DNA from: JBJHCA01 sp050485785
GTDB taxonomy: Bacteria > Bacteroidota > Bacteroidia > Chitinophagales > Saprospiraceae
Direction of reading: 5' to 3'
DNA length: 35,852 nt
NCBI GenBank assembly: GCA_050485785.1
Contig: JBJHCA010000031.1
Location: 1-35,852 of the forward strand
Position 1 is the stretch's first letter, and every line of letters begins with the position of its first letter. The translations under genes were made by a program, and so were the position numbers. This document shows, in pieces, positions 25,301-31,978 of this stretch. The notes under the pieces are model-generated. The model had not been told where the DNA came from and ran no database searches. It worked only from the letters and a program-made list of their open reading frames with translations.

Positions 25301-28300
25301 CGGAATATATTCCCGCCTGATGTACCTGGATCTGCTGTCCTGTGGCCCCGGTTGACCATGTGTACAAGCCTGCAGCTTGTTCTGCAGTCAGTGTAACGGT
25401 ATCTCCTTCACAGATGAAGCCGGGCCCTGAAATCTGTGGCTGGGGAAGAGGAAACACAGTCACTTCTACCGTATCCATGGCCACACAACCATCAGGAGAT
25501 GTATAGATTAAGCTGTACTCGCCTGTCAACCATACATCGATAAAAGCTCCGGTTTCTCCCGTTGACCATAAAAATGAGCCCGAAAGATTGGTTCCTATCG
25601 TCTCGGATTCAGGTTCACAAAGCTCGATATCGGGCCCCAGATCGAGGACAATTTCATCGTAGAAGGCCAGTTGTAAAAAGATAATGCTGTCACAACCCGA
25701 TACAGCACTGTTCCACAGGGTGTCTTCATACACCCCGGCTTGCGAATAAGTGATGCCGCCCAAGGTTATGCTTTCGCCAAAACACAGCGTGGTGTCAATA
25801 TTCAGCATATGCTGATCGTATATGAACAAATGCAGTTCAATTATGCTGTCACATCCTGAATAGGCCATACCCTGTAGGGTGTCAAACCAGATACCGGCTT
25901 CATCATACACTTCGCCCGCCAAAGTGAGTGAACCTCCGTAACACAAAGAGTCATGTATCACAAAACGAGCCTCATCCAGTACAGTTAAACTGAGATATAT
26001 CATGCTGTCGCAACCGTAAAAACCCGCCCCGGGAAGTACAATGGGATAACTGGCGGTAACACCGAACTGCTGCCCGCCAAATTCAACCCACTCGCCGGCA
26101 CATACAGTGGTGTCAACCTCAAGTTCAGATGGCGGCAATACCGTGAGGTCTACTTGTATGGTACTGTCGCAGTTAAAATAGCCTGCAGCGGGTAAGTTGA
26201 TCACATGGCTGCCGGATACAGATAGTGTTTGCCCACCATACTGAATGGTTTCACCATAACAAATGGTATCCGTAACAATCAGTAATGGCTGCGGTAAAAC
26301 ATTGAGTTGCAGGTGAATGATGCTGTCGCATCCGTGGAATGAACCCCCTGGAATGGTATCGGTATAAAATCCGCTTTGGTTATAGGTAACCCCGTTAAAG
26401 CTGATGCTTTCATCGTAACAAAGGGTAACATCGGGGGTATGGAGCGCTTCATTGCGCACTATGAGTGTCATGGTTACCGTACTGTCACACCCGTTCTGAT
26501 TGATGAAGGTATGCGTAACCGTGGTGGAAGCTGAATAAAGGCTGTTGCCGAAAAAATAGCTGTCCCCATAGCAGATGTGCGTGGTAAACGAACCCACATC
26601 CATGGGAAAATAGCTTATTTGTATAGACGCTGAAACCGTACAGGACGGATCAGCCGGATGGGTAACCAGCACTTCGTAATTTCCGGCTTCACTCACCGTA
26701 TATTGCTGAGTATTGACTCCGGTATACACCCCATCCTGATACCAGGCATAGAGATAGCCCGGAGGTGCTGTCAGTTGCATGGTATGGTCGTGGCACAGCG
26801 TTATATCCGGCCCCAGACTAAATTCGGGCAAATGCAGAATATTGATCTCCTGTATAAAAGTATCTTGCGGGCAATTGGGTCCGTAACTAACTATCGCTGA
26901 AACCGTGTGTGGTCCGGATGTGGAAAACTGATGCCGGGGAGAAAAGTTTCCTGAGGCAGGACCACTGTTGAGGGTAACCCCTGCAGGATCGTTAAAATTC
27001 CATATTACGGTCCATCCGGTCTCAAATGATGTGGAATCAACCAGGTAAAACTGTGTAAAATCGTGTAGGCAGGTATCTGCATAGGTAAATTCTGCCCGGT
27101 TATAATTGTTCCACTGAACAGGGAAATTGGGCAAACCAAAACGGACGGCAGCTGAAGTGCTGTTATAAGTTAAACCCGTCATTTCAAGGTTACAGTCAAG
27201 TCCCTTGATATTGGGATGATGTATGATGGCTACATGCGATTGCGCAGCACCGCTTGGGATTCTTCTGGCTATGTATATTTTGCCATCAGGAGCATTTTGC
27301 ATAGCACCAAATACTCCACCGGCACTGGAAGACGCATTGCCGGTGATCATTACCTGGGATGCATTCACATTGGCTGCTTCAAGATCATACTGCAAAAGTC
27401 TGCTATGCGCCGGATTCCCGGATAAATAGTCAACCACATACAAAAACCTGCCACTCGGGGAAAATGCCACGGACTGGGGCAGGTAATTAGTCAGTGTGTT
27501 GTTGGCGTTCTGGTTATGAAAAATGTCAACAGGGTTGCTGAGTTGCCCGGTCACCTGATTAAAGTCGAAAACCTGAACTCTTGATTGAGTGAGCACTGAG
27601 TTCCAGATCATAACAGCAACCCGGTCACCGTTCAAGCTGGCAGCCATGGTGTTATTGGCTGCACCTGGCGAATGCAAAGTAAGCAACCCCGCATTCACCG
27701 TTTGAGTAGTTACGCCGGTGGATGTTAAATTGATTGCTGTATAATGTCCTGTTGCAGTTGTACCGATTGCCTTGGGTACCAATAACCAGAATCCCGAGCC
27801 ATCACTTTTACAGATAGGCAGTATTTTCTCAGAGTACTCAAAGTCTATTACGGTTGCTAATCCTGTTGGCGCACCAATTCCTCCATTCGCATTCAGGTCA
27901 ATGGTAGCATAAAATAACATTTGAAACAGCGGTATTGCATTATGCGGTGTTACACCAAAAAAGTAGACCAGGTTGTCATTGCCGGGTGCAGGTACCAAAA
28001 CAGCTCCCATTGCCGACATGTTGATCAGGGGATTAATGACCGAAGATTGAAACAAGTCATTCAACTCCAGCACCACCTGATGATTTCCGTTCCAAACTAC
28101 TTCTCCGTTAGTATAAAGCAGCAAATTACCGTCCTCATCTGAAAGAACCGATGTGGCTTCAGCTGTCACCATCTGACTGCCACCTAGAATACTGACCGGA
28201 TCAGTCATAAATGTGAAGCCGGCATTGTCCCCAAAATACCAGTTGTAGTGTCGCTTGTGACCTTTACAAAGGCAACTTTGCGAGTTCATCGCACTTAACT

Positions 28301-28436
28301 GCGTCAAATCATCAGGAGCAGGATAGGAAAGTACAGCGGCAGGGGTGGCATTATCCGTAGCGGATTGGGGTAGGTTTACAGGATTTTGCACCAGCATACC
28401 CACCAACAACAGCCATATGACTATGTGGTGCCTCAT
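19302..28436 (-). CDS. Giant T9SS cargo: propeller, PKD/Ig-like, ~29 Cys-repeats, SprB-like repeats, type B sorting domain
   Basis: A 3044-residue surface protein. In order: a signal peptide (1-~27); a propeller-like region (~60-450) opened by HYNWYFGDNAGFTF, a motif common in Bacteroidota cargo; a PKD-like domain (~455-540, WNFNDPAG); an Ig-like domain (to ~600); and a long array of short repeats, each with ICxGDS and then GCDSIV (~600-2385). Three Ig-like domains interrupt the array (about residues 920-1130, WSTGATG motifs). About five SprB-like repeats follow (~2410-2860; ISGGTxPYxxxWSxG, GxYxVTVTDxxGC), then an Ig-like domain. Last is a type B C-terminal sorting domain (~2948-3044; FVPNIFSP, YTRWGELV, GVYVYM) for export by the type IX system. 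It is probably an adhesin or surface fibre. The reading frame is intact throughout. It is transcribed alone, with a -7 match 103 bases upstream of the ATG. Confidence 0.92.
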   Translation of the reverse strand: MRHHIVIWLLLVGMLVQNPVNLPQSATDNATPAAVLSYPAPDDLTQLSAMNSQSCLCKGHKRHYNWYFGDNAGFTFMTDPVSILGGSQMVTAEATSVLSDEDGNLLLYTNGEVVWNGNHQVVLELNDLFQSSVINPLINMSAMGAVLVPAPGNDNLVYFFGVTPHNAIPLFQMLFYATIDLNANGGIGAPTGLATVIDFEYSEKILPICKSDGSGFWLLVPKAIGTTATGHYTAINLTSTGVTTQTVNAGLLTLHSPGAANNTMAASLNGDRVAVMIWNSVLTQSRVQVFDFNQVTGQLSNPVDIFHNQNANNTLTNYLPQSVAFSPSGRFLYVVDYLSGNPAHSRLLQYDLEAANVNASQVMITGNASSSAGGVFGAMQNAPDGKIYIARRIPSGAAQSHVAIIHHPNIKGLDCNLEMTGLTYNSTSAAVRFGLPNFPVQWNNYNRAEFTYADTCLHDFTQFYLVDSTSFETGWTVIWNFNDPAGVTLNSGPASGNFSPRHQFSTSGPHTVSAIVSYGPNCPQDTFIQEINILHLPEFSLGPDITLCHDHTMQLTAPPGYLYAWYQDGVYTGVNTQQYTVSEAGNYEVLVTHPADPSCTVSASIQISYFPMDVGSFTTHICYGDSYFFGNSLYSASTTVTHTFINQNGCDSTVTMTLIVRNEALHTPDVTLCYDESISFNGVTYNQSGFYTDTIPGGSFHGCDSIIHLQLNVLPQPLLIVTDTICYGETIQYGGQTLSVSGSHVINLPAAGYFNCDSTIQVDLTVLPPSELEVDTTVCAGEWVEFGGQQFGVTASYPIVLPGAGFYGCDSMIYLSLTVLDEARFVIHDSLCYGGSLTLAGEVYDEAGIWFDTLQGMAYSGCDSIIELHLFIYDQHMLNIDTTLCFGESITLGGITYSQAGVYEDTLWNSAVSGCDSIIFLQLAFYDEIVLDLGPDIELCEPESETIGTNLSGSFLWSTGETGAFIDVWLTGEYSLIYTSPDGCVAMDTVEVTVFPLPQPQISGPGFICEGDTVTLTAEQAAGLYTWSTGATGQQIQVHQAGIYSVTVYDPNGCSNSVSHTLAFHPQPVVSITSADTLTICIGDSIWLEASGTSGDFYWSTGASSQGIWVSMEGQYDVMLVDGNDCIATDTVFVQWLPVPDTVVIDSMLCFGEGLGVDTFWVDAPGTYWFNLIALNGCDSIVEVSLNWHPVYADTLTAEFCAGDSLWIEGNYLTSSGMHTFNYSTVNGCDSVVNWLLTMNPVFADSFYWQACAGDTLWLENTAVVSDTMFEVLLQSSASCDSLVWHSVQFVEAVLDSQSHFICPGDSIFAQGDWQLTEGIYIDTFQTSFGCDSIVIATLIWHESYEIFDTAMICTGDSVWLQDNWQMNPGSFTDVYSTIHGCDSIVHTTLWLLPVYEDTLPTLFICEGDSVLAEGEWISAPGLYAYHYTSVNGCDSIVYAEVSQWPVYSDTVEISACAGEEVVLHDEVFYTDTVVYHAFTTIHGCDSIVQYSILFNPESFTQQELIICTGDSVMLGGAYQHVSGVFYDTLSNQFGCDSVVETTLTVLDVIETFEQTDICYGDSVWIHGSWESTAGVYTQSFISAAGCDSIATITVDVWPVYHDTSLFTICAYDSIWVHDNWINTSGTYTGNFTSVHGCDSVSTAIVTVLVQEQSDQYYYGCVGDPLFFQGNAIYTDTIILQVSTGSDGCNVLSWHHFVFYPVHNDTLFISLCSGDSLLVNGIWQTESGIYTEWNTSFQGCDSIVVFDLQIEESIMGFASYGVCANDSLLIQGQYLSAGDTLVTFWQSAGGCDSIMVETAFALPVYSDTIIAEICTGDSFLWHGSDYELPGFYEHFMQSSQGCDSIQVLNLITVLPDTTVVDTLFTIGTVFAGSVINQDTTIILSAPGIPCPHYVLYQITASPLLYESDTLQLCLDDWYLNWQVSGDSLFVDTLQSASGIDSVVVSVFIQAGTPGEPIEFFHAVCFGDSIFGMPAYTHFIHTDTFTGSNACDSIHIHHVTVMDPDTGYTDVFLCPGAEFYGNSWDADSVFQLVYPTAWGCDSVHIYDVQILPQHSQSDTVELCAGAFYFGQPHFLPMDTSLMYINQFGCDSIIHMHIMVHSPDTVELYVDVCYGGTILGTVITSDTILTESQINQHGCDSTTIRNISVIDILYDTLMFTGCPGSVWQGIVIDSDTSWSETQVAASGCDSITTYIAYIWPELPLTTVSMQLCYGEQFNGQAFFQDSVWTEQYQNINGCDSIVEVSVQVLPVYEATVEWWICPGDSLLGQVFFAPDTVPELLTTQHGCDSLIIHHVHLFEVFEDTMIWQVCPGSFVDGVEIFYDSLWSVNHVSSQGCDSIVWHWVEVTPQYADTFSYELCAGSLWNGIPVSADTVVTENLLTTAGCDSIVVHILTVNPLPEVNITGADLICEGATSTLTADGNFVNAEWSNAFAGNAITVSDTGWYTVTVTGSQGCIAIDSIYLAWSPPIVLDTVLVQNASSPFSQDGALGITVSGGTGNLSVLWDGGLTSQTLTSLAPGLYCVTVTDQIGCESTNCYTIISPDTLKLSMSTGNLLCFEDAGGLIDMVVNGGVAPYNWQYQHTTQAGFTGSGTISEEGMGLTITNLIAGTYELIITDALGITLDTTLNILQPDPLSVVLLNTDSVSCSGLSDGSLQVQILGGTQPYQVSWSQGQYFSSGTLSQSYHLPVGEVIMTATDANGCTLVQSFVVPGPLPLTLHLEWQDADCYGGNNGSAAVFVQGGTLPYQYTWSTGHTGSIATALSAGMYQVTVTDAKGCMVIGSAQISEGLPMEVFVTATPVSCFMYGDGVIHVDSVRGGEDPYLYTLAGEMVFTVNPTFENLFAGSYEVLVQDVLGCESSVTVQITQPGEFIISLVADHNIIGLGDTAIVDVLSNQGWFHTVNWSPHYNYTWLDSGTIMVYPHETTTYWLHAENTNGCPSASSITILVDPQKNIFVPNIFSPGSMSGNDVFTLYTGPDVEIIRQFRVYTRWGELVHFRQNLLPDDPELGWHGNINGTAAGSGVYVYMAEILMKNGETVVLEGHVTLLR
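21283..22609 (-). repeat. Coding repeat block III: nine units of 147 bp (49 residues)
   Basis: Antisense GCDS codons recur with the Ser codon centred at 22462, 22315, 22168, 22021, 21874, 21724, 21577, 21430 and 21283. The spacing is 147 bases every time except once (150). Each unit has a Cys in a C-x-G motif about 25 residues before the GCDS Cys. Many units lack the GDS that follows the first Cys in the other blocks (LCPGAEF, LCAGAFY, VCYGGTI). Confidence 0.85.
22906..25051 (-). repeat. Coding repeat block II: fourteen units of 153 bp (51 residues)
   Basis: The equivalent Ser codon positions are 24898, 24745, 24592, 24439, 24286, 24130, 23977, 23824, 23671, 23518, ~23365, 23212, 23059 and 22906. 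The spacing is 153 bases except for one of 156. Twelve of the units I read carry a classic C-x-G/N-D-S motif; the unit near 23365 has GCN in place of GCD. Two diverged units without GCDS (22463-22905) link this block to block III. Confidence 0.85.
25687..26641 (-). repeat. Coding repeat block I: six units of 159 bp (53 residues)
   Basis: The equivalent Ser codon positions are 26482, 26323, 26164, 26005, 25846 and 25687, exactly 159 bases apart each time. Units read like C-Y/F-G-E-S-I-x-x-G-G-x-x-Y ... G-C-D-S-I-I. Block I is separated from block II by three Ig-like domains. Confidence 0.85.
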
Positions 28437-28538
28437 CAGTAATGCCTCTGCCTTGATATATGCATAGGGTTAGCTTATTAACCAAACCCCTTGCCTCGCA
28501 GAACCCCATTTAGGTTGATTCCGCATTTTGCTTCATGG

Positions 28539-28546
28539 CAAAGGTA
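28539..28546 (-). promoter_or_regulatory. -7 box candidate for the giant-protein gene
   Basis: On the minus strand it reads TACCTTTG, an exact TAnnTTTG. No TTTG is found at the expected upstream distance. Transcription from here gives a leader of about 95 bases. Confidence 0.4.
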
Positions 28547-28639
28547 ATATTTATTTGATGCAATGTATGTTTAAACCCTGTCTATTGACGGTTTAATGCA
28601 GCTTTTAGCCAAACTTTAACACGATTTCCGCTATTTGGC

Positions 28640-28670
28640 ATTCTCTTCCGGTATTCTCTTCCGGTATTCT
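28640..28670. repeat. 13-bp tandem duplication
   Basis: ATTCTCTTCCGGT occurs at 28640-28652 and 28653-28665, followed by the first five bases of a third copy. Confidence 0.8.
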
Positions 28671-28808
28671 GCATGCAATGACTCATCACCGGGTTATGGA
28701 TTAAAATTTTTATTATTGATCACTTTTTGTTCGCGAAATCTTTGCTCCACCACACATCATCGCCCCCGCGTGTGGCCGGATTCAGCTCCGGACCCCCCAT
28801 TACAGCGG

Positions 28809-29240
28809 TTAGTAAATCAAGGGAACTAAGCGGTGCGTCTCCCGGCAATATGCCTTGTATTCGGGATATTTCAAAATCAATAATCTTTCTTCATACCGCA
28901 GCTTGATGATCATGTTCACACAAAGCACCCCGTACACAAGCACTGCGGGAATTGATGGCCGAAAGGCAACCCAGATGCCAAAAAACAGCAACAGTGATGT
29001 ATACATCGGATGCCTGATGTAGCGGTAAGGTCCGTTGGTTGTCAGTCTGCCTGAGCGGGCAGGTACCGGTGATACCCGTATAGTATTCAAGCGCATGCTC
29101 AGCATCGCCCATAAGCCCAGGCCCAGGCCGGCAAACATGCCGGCACCCTGAATGATGTTCAACGGAAATAAAGGCAACAGGTAAATAAGCACAATCATGC
29201 ACAATAACTGAACAGAAACTAATAAAGTGGCTTTGCGCAT
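28809..29240 (-). CDS. Isoprenylcysteine carboxylmethyltransferase / phospholipid methyltransferase-family membrane protein
   Basis: A 143-residue integral membrane protein with about four hydrophobic helices (residues ~5-28, 30-48, 80-95, 97-112). The family's SAM-binding signature is present: GPYRYIRHPMYTS near 70-82, then RYEERLLILKYPEYKAYCRETHRLVP near the end (YEERL and YKAYCRET are the key parts). These proteins methylate lipids or prenylated substrates at the membrane; the substrate cannot be named. The stop lies about 370 bases before the giant gene's start, and a good promoter match lies upstream. Confidence 0.82.
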   Translation of the reverse strand: MRKATLLVSVQLLCMIVLIYLLPLFPLNIIQGAGMFAGLGLGLWAMLSMRLNTIRVSPVPARSGRLTTNGPYRYIRHPMYTSLLLFFGIWVAFRPSIPAVLVYGVLCVNMIIKLRYEERLLILKYPEYKAYCRETHRLVPLIY

Positions 29241-29259
29241 GGTACTGTCTGACTTTCAG

Positions 29260-29291
29260 GAAAGTTAAGGATAAAATCCTTCACGGTCAAA
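29260..29291 (-). promoter_or_regulatory. Promoter candidate for the membrane methyltransferase gene
   Basis: On the minus strand TTTG (29291-29288), 20 bases, then TAACTTTC (29267-29260), one mismatch from TAnnTTTG and 20 bases before the start codon. The spacing matches that of the gldA promoter. Confidence 0.52.
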
Positions 29292-29374
29292 ACCTAAAGT
29301 AGCTTTCAGTGCGGAAAAATCTTAACTATCGTGCCTCAGGCTTGTTACTGATACCAAAAGGTTAATATCAATTC

Positions 29375-29920
29375 ATGAAAAAAATAGCCGTAATCAGCAG
29401 CAGTACACGCACCGGTAAAAAGTCGCACCGGGTAGCGCTGGCCATCATGGATGCTCTCCGTAAGCTCAACGATATTGAACCCTTCATGATCGATGCCTAC
29501 GAGCCTCATCTTCCCCAGTTTATTGAACGTCTTGACAAAATGGAAAACCCGCCGCAAACGCTGCTCGATATTGAAGAGAAGCTACGCAGTGCTCAGGGTG
29601 TGGTATTTGTATCTCCGGAATATAACGGCAGCTACTGCTCAGGGCTTAAAACCCTGGTGGATATTATGCCTCGTCCGGTATTTGCCGGCAAGCCCATAGC
29701 CGTTAGTTCCGTATCCAACGGTCCGCTCAAAGGCATGCGCGGCGCACTGCAAATGCAGCTCCTCGTACTGGCCATTCAGGCTTTTCCGCAGCCACGGATG
29801 TTGCTGGTAGGCGAAGTCCATAAACAACTCGACGAAGAGGCTAAGCCCCTAAATGACGACATTCTTCAGCAAACCCGGCAGTTTGCCGAAGCCTTTGCTG
29901 AACACGTCAACCGGTTCTGA
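29375..29920 (+). CDS. NAD(P)H-dependent FMN reductase
   Basis: A 181-residue flavodoxin-fold protein. The phosphate-binding ISSSTRTGKKSHRVA (7-21) and the flavin-contacting SPEYNGSYCSGLK (80-92) are the NADPH-dependent FMN reductase/azoreductase family signatures. VSSVSNGPLKGMRGALQMQ (around residue 110-130) forms the dimer-side loop. It would reduce FMN, quinones or azo compounds in the cytoplasm; the physiological substrate is not indicated. It is a single gene, divergent from the membrane methyltransferase. Confidence 0.88.
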   Translation: MKKIAVISSSTRTGKKSHRVALAIMDALRKLNDIEPFMIDAYEPHLPQFIERLDKMENPPQTLLDIEEKLRSAQGVVFVSPEYNGSYCSGLKTLVDIMPRPVFAGKPIAVSSVSNGPLKGMRGALQMQLLVLAIQAFPQPRMLLVGEVHKQLDEEAKPLNDDILQQTRQFAEAFAEHVNRF

Positions 29921-30019
29921 CCCGGCAGATTTACATCATCAATCGCGGGGATTACAGGTTGAATCTATATCTTAGCCGGGCTATGGAATTATTCTTATTC
30001 ACCCAAATAACCCTGCTCT

Positions 30020-31723
30020 ATGTACCGGTTGATTTTCCTGTCAGCACTGACTTTGTTCTCATTGTCCATTGAAACACTCCGGGCACAGCAAATGTATGAG
30101 CCTGTTGCAGAGTTTGAAGCTGACCGCAGCGCACTTCATCGCCTGTACAGCATACGCCAGTCAGAGGAATTCTATACCCGTTTACTGCAATTGTACAGCG
30201 ATCACCTCGGCAAGCTTGAAGCCATGGACTTTGAACGTTTTGATCTGAATGACCGCATCGATTACATTGCATTCAGGCACGTGCTTGAAAGGCAACAATA
30301 TGAACTGGAGTTGGCTCGGAACGAGTTTTTACAGGTGCAGCATGTAACCGCATATGCCGGGCCACTGTATGATTTCATCAGAGTACGCAGAACAGGGAAA
30401 CAGCCCGACGCCCCGCTTACCGCTGAACTGTTTCATAACATGGTTTCCAAAACCAACAGGGCTTTAGCTGACCTTAATGACGAAAATCGCTTCGCCAGCT
30501 GGCAACAGGCAGAAGCAGCTTCAGGAGTAGTAAAATCACTTAAAGATGCCCTGGAGGAAGCCTATAATTTTTACTACGGCTACGACATTGCCTTTACCTG
30601 GTGGGCTCAGCAGCCATTTCAAATGCTCCATGAAGCACTTGATCAATACCAGGCGGCACTGGTAAAACACTTCACGGATCAGCAGGCCAAAGATGACGGA
30701 AGCGGGATCATCGGCAGACCTATTGGCCGGGATGCCATTATCCAAAGCCTGCTGTTTGAAATGATACCTTACACCCCTGAAGAGCTCATTGCTCTGGCCG
30801 AAAAGGAACTGGCCTGGTGCGAAAAAGAAATGATCCGGGCTGCAGAAGAACTGGGATATGGCAACAACTGGCATGCTGCCCTGGAACATGTTAAAAACAG
30901 CTACCTGCCCCCGGGCGAATGGCCGGAACGCATCCATGCCATGGCTTTGGAAGCAATCAGTTTTATCGAAGATCACGACCTGATGACTATCCCCGATATG
31001 GCCAAAGAAACCTGGCGAATGATCATGATGAGCCCCGAAAGGCAGAAAATGAGTCCCTTCTTTTTAGGCGGTGAGGCCATTATCATTGCCTACCCTACCC
31101 ATAACATGGCTCACGACGATAAAATGATGAGTCTGCGCGGCAATAATCCACACTTTGCCCGTGCTGTGGTGCACCATGAACTGATACCGGGGCATCACAT
31201 GCAGCAGTTCATGAATCAAAGGCATCACCCATACCGCAGATTGTTCTATACGCCATTCTGGATTGAAGGCTGGGCACTGTATTGGGAGTTTAACCTTTAC
31301 GATAAAGGTTTTGCCGCCACGCCTGAAGACAGGATCGGCATGTTGTTCTGGCGCAAACACCGCGCTGCCCGGATTATTTTTTCGCTCAGTTACCACATGG
31401 AAAAAATGACTCCCCAGGAATGCATTGACTATCTGGTGGAACGTGTCGGCCATGAACGGGCCAATGCCGAAGCAGAGGTCAGACGATCATTCACCGGCCG
31501 CTATGGACCTTTGTACCAGATTGCCTATATGATCGGGGGACTTCAGTTTATGGAACTGAAAAATGAACTGGTACTTTCGGGAGCCATGACTGAAAAAGAG
31601 TTTCATGACAAGATCATCAGCAACAACTCCCTTCCGGTAGAATTGGTGCGTGCCCTTCTGCTTGAGCAGGAGCTGCCCCGAAATTACTCTACTCAGTGGA
31701 GGTTTCTGGAAGACAGACAATAG
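30020..31723 (+). CDS. DUF885-family putative zinc metallopeptidase, exported
   Basis: A 567-residue protein with a signal peptide (residues 1-22, ending LRAQQ), so it acts in the periplasm or at the surface. The mature part is the helical DUF885 domain. The metal site shows HHELIPGHH (385-393), with His386, Glu387 and His392/393 as candidate ligands and general base. A further Glu-containing EGWALYWE follows near 416-423. DUF885 proteins resemble gluzincin-type peptidases, but their substrates are mostly unknown. YQIAYMIGGLQFMEL near 495 is a conserved late motif. A TATCTTAG box (29968-29975) lies 45 bases upstream. The following gene starts about 255 bases on and is likely separate. Confidence 0.85.
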   Translation: MYRLIFLSALTLFSLSIETLRAQQMYEPVAEFEADRSALHRLYSIRQSEEFYTRLLQLYSDHLGKLEAMDFERFDLNDRIDYIAFRHVLERQQYELELARNEFLQVQHVTAYAGPLYDFIRVRRTGKQPDAPLTAELFHNMVSKTNRALADLNDENRFASWQQAEAASGVVKSLKDALEEAYNFYYGYDIAFTWWAQQPFQMLHEALDQYQAALVKHFTDQQAKDDGSGIIGRPIGRDAIIQSLLFEMIPYTPEELIALAEKELAWCEKEMIRAAEELGYGNNWHAALEHVKNSYLPPGEWPERIHAMALEAISFIEDHDLMTIPDMAKETWRMIMMSPERQKMSPFFLGGEAIIIAYPTHNMAHDDKMMSLRGNNPHFARAVVHHELIPGHHMQQFMNQRHHPYRRLFYTPFWIEGWALYWEFNLYDKGFAATPEDRIGMLFWRKHRAARIIFSLSYHMEKMTPQECIDYLVERVGHERANAEAEVRRSFTGRYGPLYQIAYMIGGLQFMELKNELVLSGAMTEKEFHDKIISNNSLPVELVRALLLEQELPRNYSTQWRFLEDRQ

Positions 31724-31978
31724 CTGAGTTATCAGTTATTTTCCCTCAGCCATACATAACCCTGGCCGGTAACTTTAACTTCACTGCCATCCATTATGGG
31801 TTGCCACACTTCAGCATGCAGGTATCAGATTGAGCCTGACCGGCCATCAGCTTTACTACATTTCAGGCAACAATATGACCACAATCATTTTAAGGCCATA
31901 TCCAAATCATAACATAATCTTTTGATCCGGAGTAACTTGCTATTTGTTATACTCAATGCCAAACCAAAACAAAATGTC

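Larger units (their letters stand above)
28437..28808. other. Intergenic region, 372 bp
   Basis: It lies upstream of the giant gene and downstream of the small methyltransferase gene, both on the minus strand. It contains a -7 match (28539-28546) and a short tandem duplication (28640-28670). No convincing terminator or gene is visible. Confidence 0.5.

Noticed and set aside
19302..28436. A nonribosomal peptide synthetase or toxin of similar size
   Set aside because: The sequence is made of secreted beta-rich repeats with a type IX sorting domain; no carrier, condensation or toxin domains are visible.
29983..30072. A 29-codon frame starting ATGGAATTATTC upstream of the DUF885 gene
   Set aside because: It overlaps the signal-peptide codons in another frame and has no features of a leader peptide. 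It may be translated, but nothing supports this.
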